A DNA stretch of 64,000 bases, taken from contig NZ_SWDV01000025.1 of the NCBI RefSeq assembly GCF_005877905.1, positions 62,001 to 126,000 of the forward strand, read 5' to 3'. This document shows, piece after piece, positions 61,653-64,000 of the stretch; the stretch's first letter is position 1; each line of letters opens with the position of its first letter. Source of the DNA: Pseudomonas nicosulfuronedens (GTDB lineage Bacteria > Pseudomonadota > Gammaproteobacteria > Pseudomonadales > Pseudomonadaceae). The notes beneath the pieces were generated by a model that did no database searches, was not told the DNA's origin, and worked only from the letters and a program-made list of their open reading frames with translations. The translations under genes were made by a program, and so were the position numbers.

Positions 61653-62677
61653 GCACGTTTCGCCGCCGGCGGCCCGGCGATGCGCGCATAGGCCGCGCGG
61701 ACCTGGCGAGCCATCTTCCGCTCCACCCATTCGTAGCTCAGCCAGGACAGCAGCAGGATCGCCGGTACGCTGAGGCCCAGGGTCTGGTAGGGCGTCAGGC
61801 CCAGTCGTTCGTGCAGCCAGTAAGCGGCCAGCCAGAGCACGATGACATGCAGCAGGTACACCGAATAGGACCAATCGCCCAGCGCATGCAGCACCTTGTT
61901 GCGCTCGAACATCGGCTCCAGCGCTACGCACGCGGCGAGCAGCGCAGCGGCGGGCAGGCCCCAGGTCAGCAGGCGCCAGGGATGGTCGGCGGGGAACAGC
62001 GCGATGGTCGTTACTGCGACGGCGACCGTCAGCAGGGCCAGCGGCTTCGGCAGGTTCAGCCAGCCACGCCGGTACAGTGCGGCGAGCCCCAGTCCCAGCA
62101 GGAATTCGAAGATGATCGGGTTGCGGTAGAAATGGCTGATCCACGGCTCGCGCGCCAGCACCTGCGCCACCAGCAGCACCAGGGCAGTCACCAGCCAGGG
62201 GCGCCAGCGCTCGGCGACCAGGAAGGAGAGGGCGAACAGCCCGTAGAAGAGCATCTCGAAGTTCAGCGTCCAGCCCACCGGCAGTACCGGGTACAGACCG
62301 AAGCCGCCGGGGTTTTCGCTGGGGATGAACAGCAGGGACAGCAGCAGCGACTTGCCGCCGACGCCGTAGATCGGCATCACGTCGGCGAAGGCGTAGAGGA
62401 TCAGCGCGGTAATCGCGGTGTACAGCCAGTATGCGGGGGCTACGCGGGCCAGGCGCTGGACCAGGAAGGTCAGCGGCGACATCGGTCGGCCAGCGCTGGA
62501 GAGGTGGATCACGAAGCCGCTGAGGACGAAGAAGATATCCACCCCAACCTGGCCGCGGGTGGAGAGCAGTTTGCCGCCGAGGCTGTCGGCGCGGAAGTCG
62601 AAGAACACCTGCATGAAGTGATGGAACACCACCAGCCAGGCGGCCAGTGCCCGTAAAGCCTGAAGCGAAACCAGCAT
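61634..62677 (-). CDS. Acyltransferase 3 family membrane protein (OafA/NolL type)
   Basis: This 347-residue, ten-helix protein begins MLVSLQALRALAAWLVVFHHFMQVFFDF, the usual acyltransferase-3 opening with the conserved histidine. FFVLSGFVI, LPVGWTLNFEMLFYG and WSYSVYLLHVIVLW are also family hallmarks. It would O-acetylate a carbohydrate, such as O-antigen or exopolysaccharide; the acceptor is unknown. The start ATG 62677 gives this N-terminus; the frame continues 44 codons upstream. It overlaps the diguanylate cyclase gene by 19 nt at the 3' ends. Confidence 0.88.
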   Translation of the reverse strand: MLVSLQALRALAAWLVVFHHFMQVFFDFRADSLGGKLLSTRGQVGVDIFFVLSGFVIHLSSAGRPMSPLTFLVQRLARVAPAYWLYTAITALILYAFADVMPIYGVGGKSLLLSLLFIPSENPGGFGLYPVLPVGWTLNFEMLFYGLFALSFLVAERWRPWLVTALVLLVAQVLAREPWISHFYRNPIIFEFLLGLGLAALYRRGWLNLPKPLALLTVAVAVTTIALFPADHPWRLLTWGLPAAALLAACVALEPMFERNKVLHALGDWSYSVYLLHVIVLWLAAYWLHERLGLTPYQTLGLSVPAILLLSWLSYEWVERKMARQVRAAYARIAGPPAAKRAQAVSL

Positions 62678-62703
62678 GGGTGGGCGCGTCCTCCGTCTGT
62701 GGA

Positions 62704-62739
62704 TAAAAGAAAGGGGCGCGACCGTTGCGCGCCCCTTTC
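62704..62739 (-). terminator. Intrinsic terminator after the DHA1 transporter gene
   Basis: GAAAGGGGCGCG pairs with CGCGCCCCTTTC around a seven-base loop; the minus-strand flank is TTTTATCC. It separates the transporter from the acyltransferase downstream. Confidence 0.85.
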
Positions 62740-62765
62740 CTCGACAGTCAGGATTCGCCGATCGT

Positions 62766-63950
62766 TCAGCGGGCCTGCTGGACGGTTGCTGCCGGCAGTG
62801 CCGGTTCACGCTCCAGGCGCAGGCACAGCAGCGCCGTGGCGATGGCTGCGACCGGCAGCAGCGCGCCGACCCACGGCAGTGCAGCGAGGCCTGGGCCGTG
62901 GTCGATGGTCATGCCGCCGAGCCAAGCGCCCAGCGCATTGCCCAGGTTGAATGCGGCGATGTTGAAGCTGGCCGCGACGCTCTGGCCGGCACCGTGGGCC
63001 TTTTCCAGCACCCACATCTGCAGCGGTGGCACGGTGGCGAAACCGGCGGCGCCGAGCAGGGCGATGAAGATGACCACGGCCACCTGGTTCTGCAGCGAGA
63101 AAGTCATCAGGCCCATGACCACCGCCAGCGCCACCAGGCTACCGAGCAGGGCAGGCACCAGCTTGCGGTCGGCCAGCTTGCCGCCCAGCAGGTTGCCCAG
63201 CACCAGGCCGCCGCCGAACACCAGCAGCACCGGCGACACGGCGCTTTCGGAGAAGCCGGCGAGGCGGGTCAGCAGCGGCGAGACATAGCTGAACACGGTG
63301 AACACGCCGCCGAAGCCGAGCACGGTGGTCAGCAGGCCGAGCAGCACGGCCGGGCGCTTCAGCACGCGAAAGTCCTCGCGCAGGTTGCCGGCGGCCGGCG
63401 GTGCGCCGTTGCGCGGCAGGTAGATCGCCAGGATTGCCAGGGCGAGCACGCCGATGCCGGTGACTACCCAGAAGGCCGCACGCCAGCCATAGAGTTGGCC
63501 GAGCCAGGTGCCCAGCGGTACGCCAAGGATGGTGGCGACGGTGAGGCCGGTGAACATCAGGGCGATGGCCGAGGCGCGGCGCTCAGCCGGCACCAGGCTG
63601 GTGGCGACCACCGAGCCGACACCGAAGAAGGTGCCATGGGCGAAGGAGGTCAGCACCCGTGCCGCCATCAGCGTGGCGTAGTCCGGCGCCAGGGCGCAGG
63701 CCAGGTTGCCGAGGGTGAAGATCACCATCAGGCCGAGCAGGGTGCGGCGTTGCGGCCAGCGCGCGGTGAGGGCAGTGAGCAGTGGTGCGCCGAGTACCAC
63801 GCCCAGCGCGTAGCCGGAGATCAGCAGCCCGGCGGCAGAGATCGAGACGCCGAAGTCATGGCCGACTTCCAGCAACAATCCCATGATCACGAATTCGGTA
63901 ACGCCGATGCCAAAGGCACCGGCGGTCAAGGCATACAAGGCAATGGGCAC
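62766..63950 (-). CDS. MFS transporter, DHA1 family (AraJ/YdhP-like)
   Basis: The 394-residue inner-membrane protein has 12 helices and begins MPIALYALTAGAFGIGVTEFVIMGLLLEVGHDFGVSISAAGLLISGYALGVVLGAP, a hallmark of the arabinose/YdhP efflux group. The motif C-like segment MFTGLTVATILGVPLGTWLGQLYGWRAAFW confirms a DHA1 exporter. It is probably an efflux pump for sugars, purine analogues or drugs; the substrate is unknown. It is transcribed toward the acyltransferase gene but separated by a terminator. Its promoter lies at or beyond the right window end. Confidence 0.9.
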   Translation of the reverse strand: MPIALYALTAGAFGIGVTEFVIMGLLLEVGHDFGVSISAAGLLISGYALGVVLGAPLLTALTARWPQRRTLLGLMVIFTLGNLACALAPDYATLMAARVLTSFAHGTFFGVGSVVATSLVPAERRASAIALMFTGLTVATILGVPLGTWLGQLYGWRAAFWVVTGIGVLALAILAIYLPRNGAPPAAGNLREDFRVLKRPAVLLGLLTTVLGFGGVFTVFSYVSPLLTRLAGFSESAVSPVLLVFGGGLVLGNLLGGKLADRKLVPALLGSLVALAVVMGLMTFSLQNQVAVVIFIALLGAAGFATVPPLQMWVLEKAHGAGQSVAASFNIAAFNLGNALGAWLGGMTIDHGPGLAALPWVGALLPVAAIATALLCLRLEREPALPAATVQQAR

Positions 63951-64000
63951 GGTGGCTCTCCCAGGTGGTTCGAAGAATGATGGCCACCTTATCGCCGTGC

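Overview
The window is GC-rich chromosomal DNA from a Pseudomonas, most likely a relative of the P. aeruginosa / P. nitroreducens / P. citronellolis group. This rests on gene content and order (ffh-rpsP-rimM-trmD-rplS, xerD-dsbC-hom-thrC, braCDEFG, phaJ-hydrolase next to fadD2/fadD1, rapA-usp-eptA-nbdA), on near-identity by memory to P. aeruginosa proteins such as Hom, PhaJ and BraC, and on Pseudomonas-type REP elements. No rRNA, tRNA, CRISPR array, IS element or prophage gene was seen. Almost all of it is core genome, densely packed, with many 1-14 nt overlaps between co-directional genes.

Layout. Positions 1-19,800: housekeeping block with a CoA-type NUDIX hydrolase (cut by the window edge), gamma-carbonic anhydrase, DUF1289, purT, an SGNH hydrolase, an MHS-type transporter, a CNNM/CorC protein, a CcsA-like membrane protein, ffh, the ribosomal/tRNA-modification operon rpsP-rimM-trmD-rplS, a thioesterase, an unusual MshEN-domain membrane protein, a Na+/H+ antiporter, xerD, dsbC, hom and thrC. 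Positions 20,000-26,000: the branched-chain amino acid ABC operon braC-D-E-F-G on the minus strand, divergent from two small Pseudomonas genes (DUF2288, DUF5064). Positions 26,100-31,250: a phosphonate-family (possibly selenate-type) ABC transporter with two permeases, divergent from a 2-hydroxyacid-dehydrogenase / hydroxypyruvate-isomerase pair. Positions 31,250-40,800: signalling and stress block (MHYT-GGDEF-EAL protein, phosphoethanolamine transferase, universal stress protein, rapA, alkB-like) ending in a tiny ccoM-like gene behind an ANR box. Positions 40,800-46,600: FUSC/DUF1656/HlyD efflux operon, an MFS exporter, phaJ and a lipase-like hydrolase. Positions 46,900-57,000: two fadD paralogues, a YdcH-like protein, a chemoreceptor and hrpA. 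Positions 57,000-64,000: pnuC-nadR NAD salvage, GST, HIT protein, lipoprotein, diguanylate cyclase, acyltransferase and a DHA1 transporter.

Most interesting points: (i) a REPIN (pair of inverted REP sequences) lies inside the hrpA reading frame and is translated; a second REP is translated as the C-terminus of the SGNH hydrolase; (ii) a stand-alone tandem MshEN c-di-GMP-binding motif is joined through one membrane segment to a putative periplasmic domain at 11,396-12,073; (iii) a 36-codon gene resembling the cbb3 oxidase subunit CcoM sits behind an ANR box at exactly class II spacing, and an ANR-like box with the same spacing precedes the universal stress gene; (iv) the nbdA-position signalling protein carries intact GGDEF, I-site and EAL motifs; (v) a perfect 16-bp palindrome lies upstream of braC. 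Gene order, compared from memory with P. aeruginosa PAO1, is a mosaic of three separately located PAO1 blocks.
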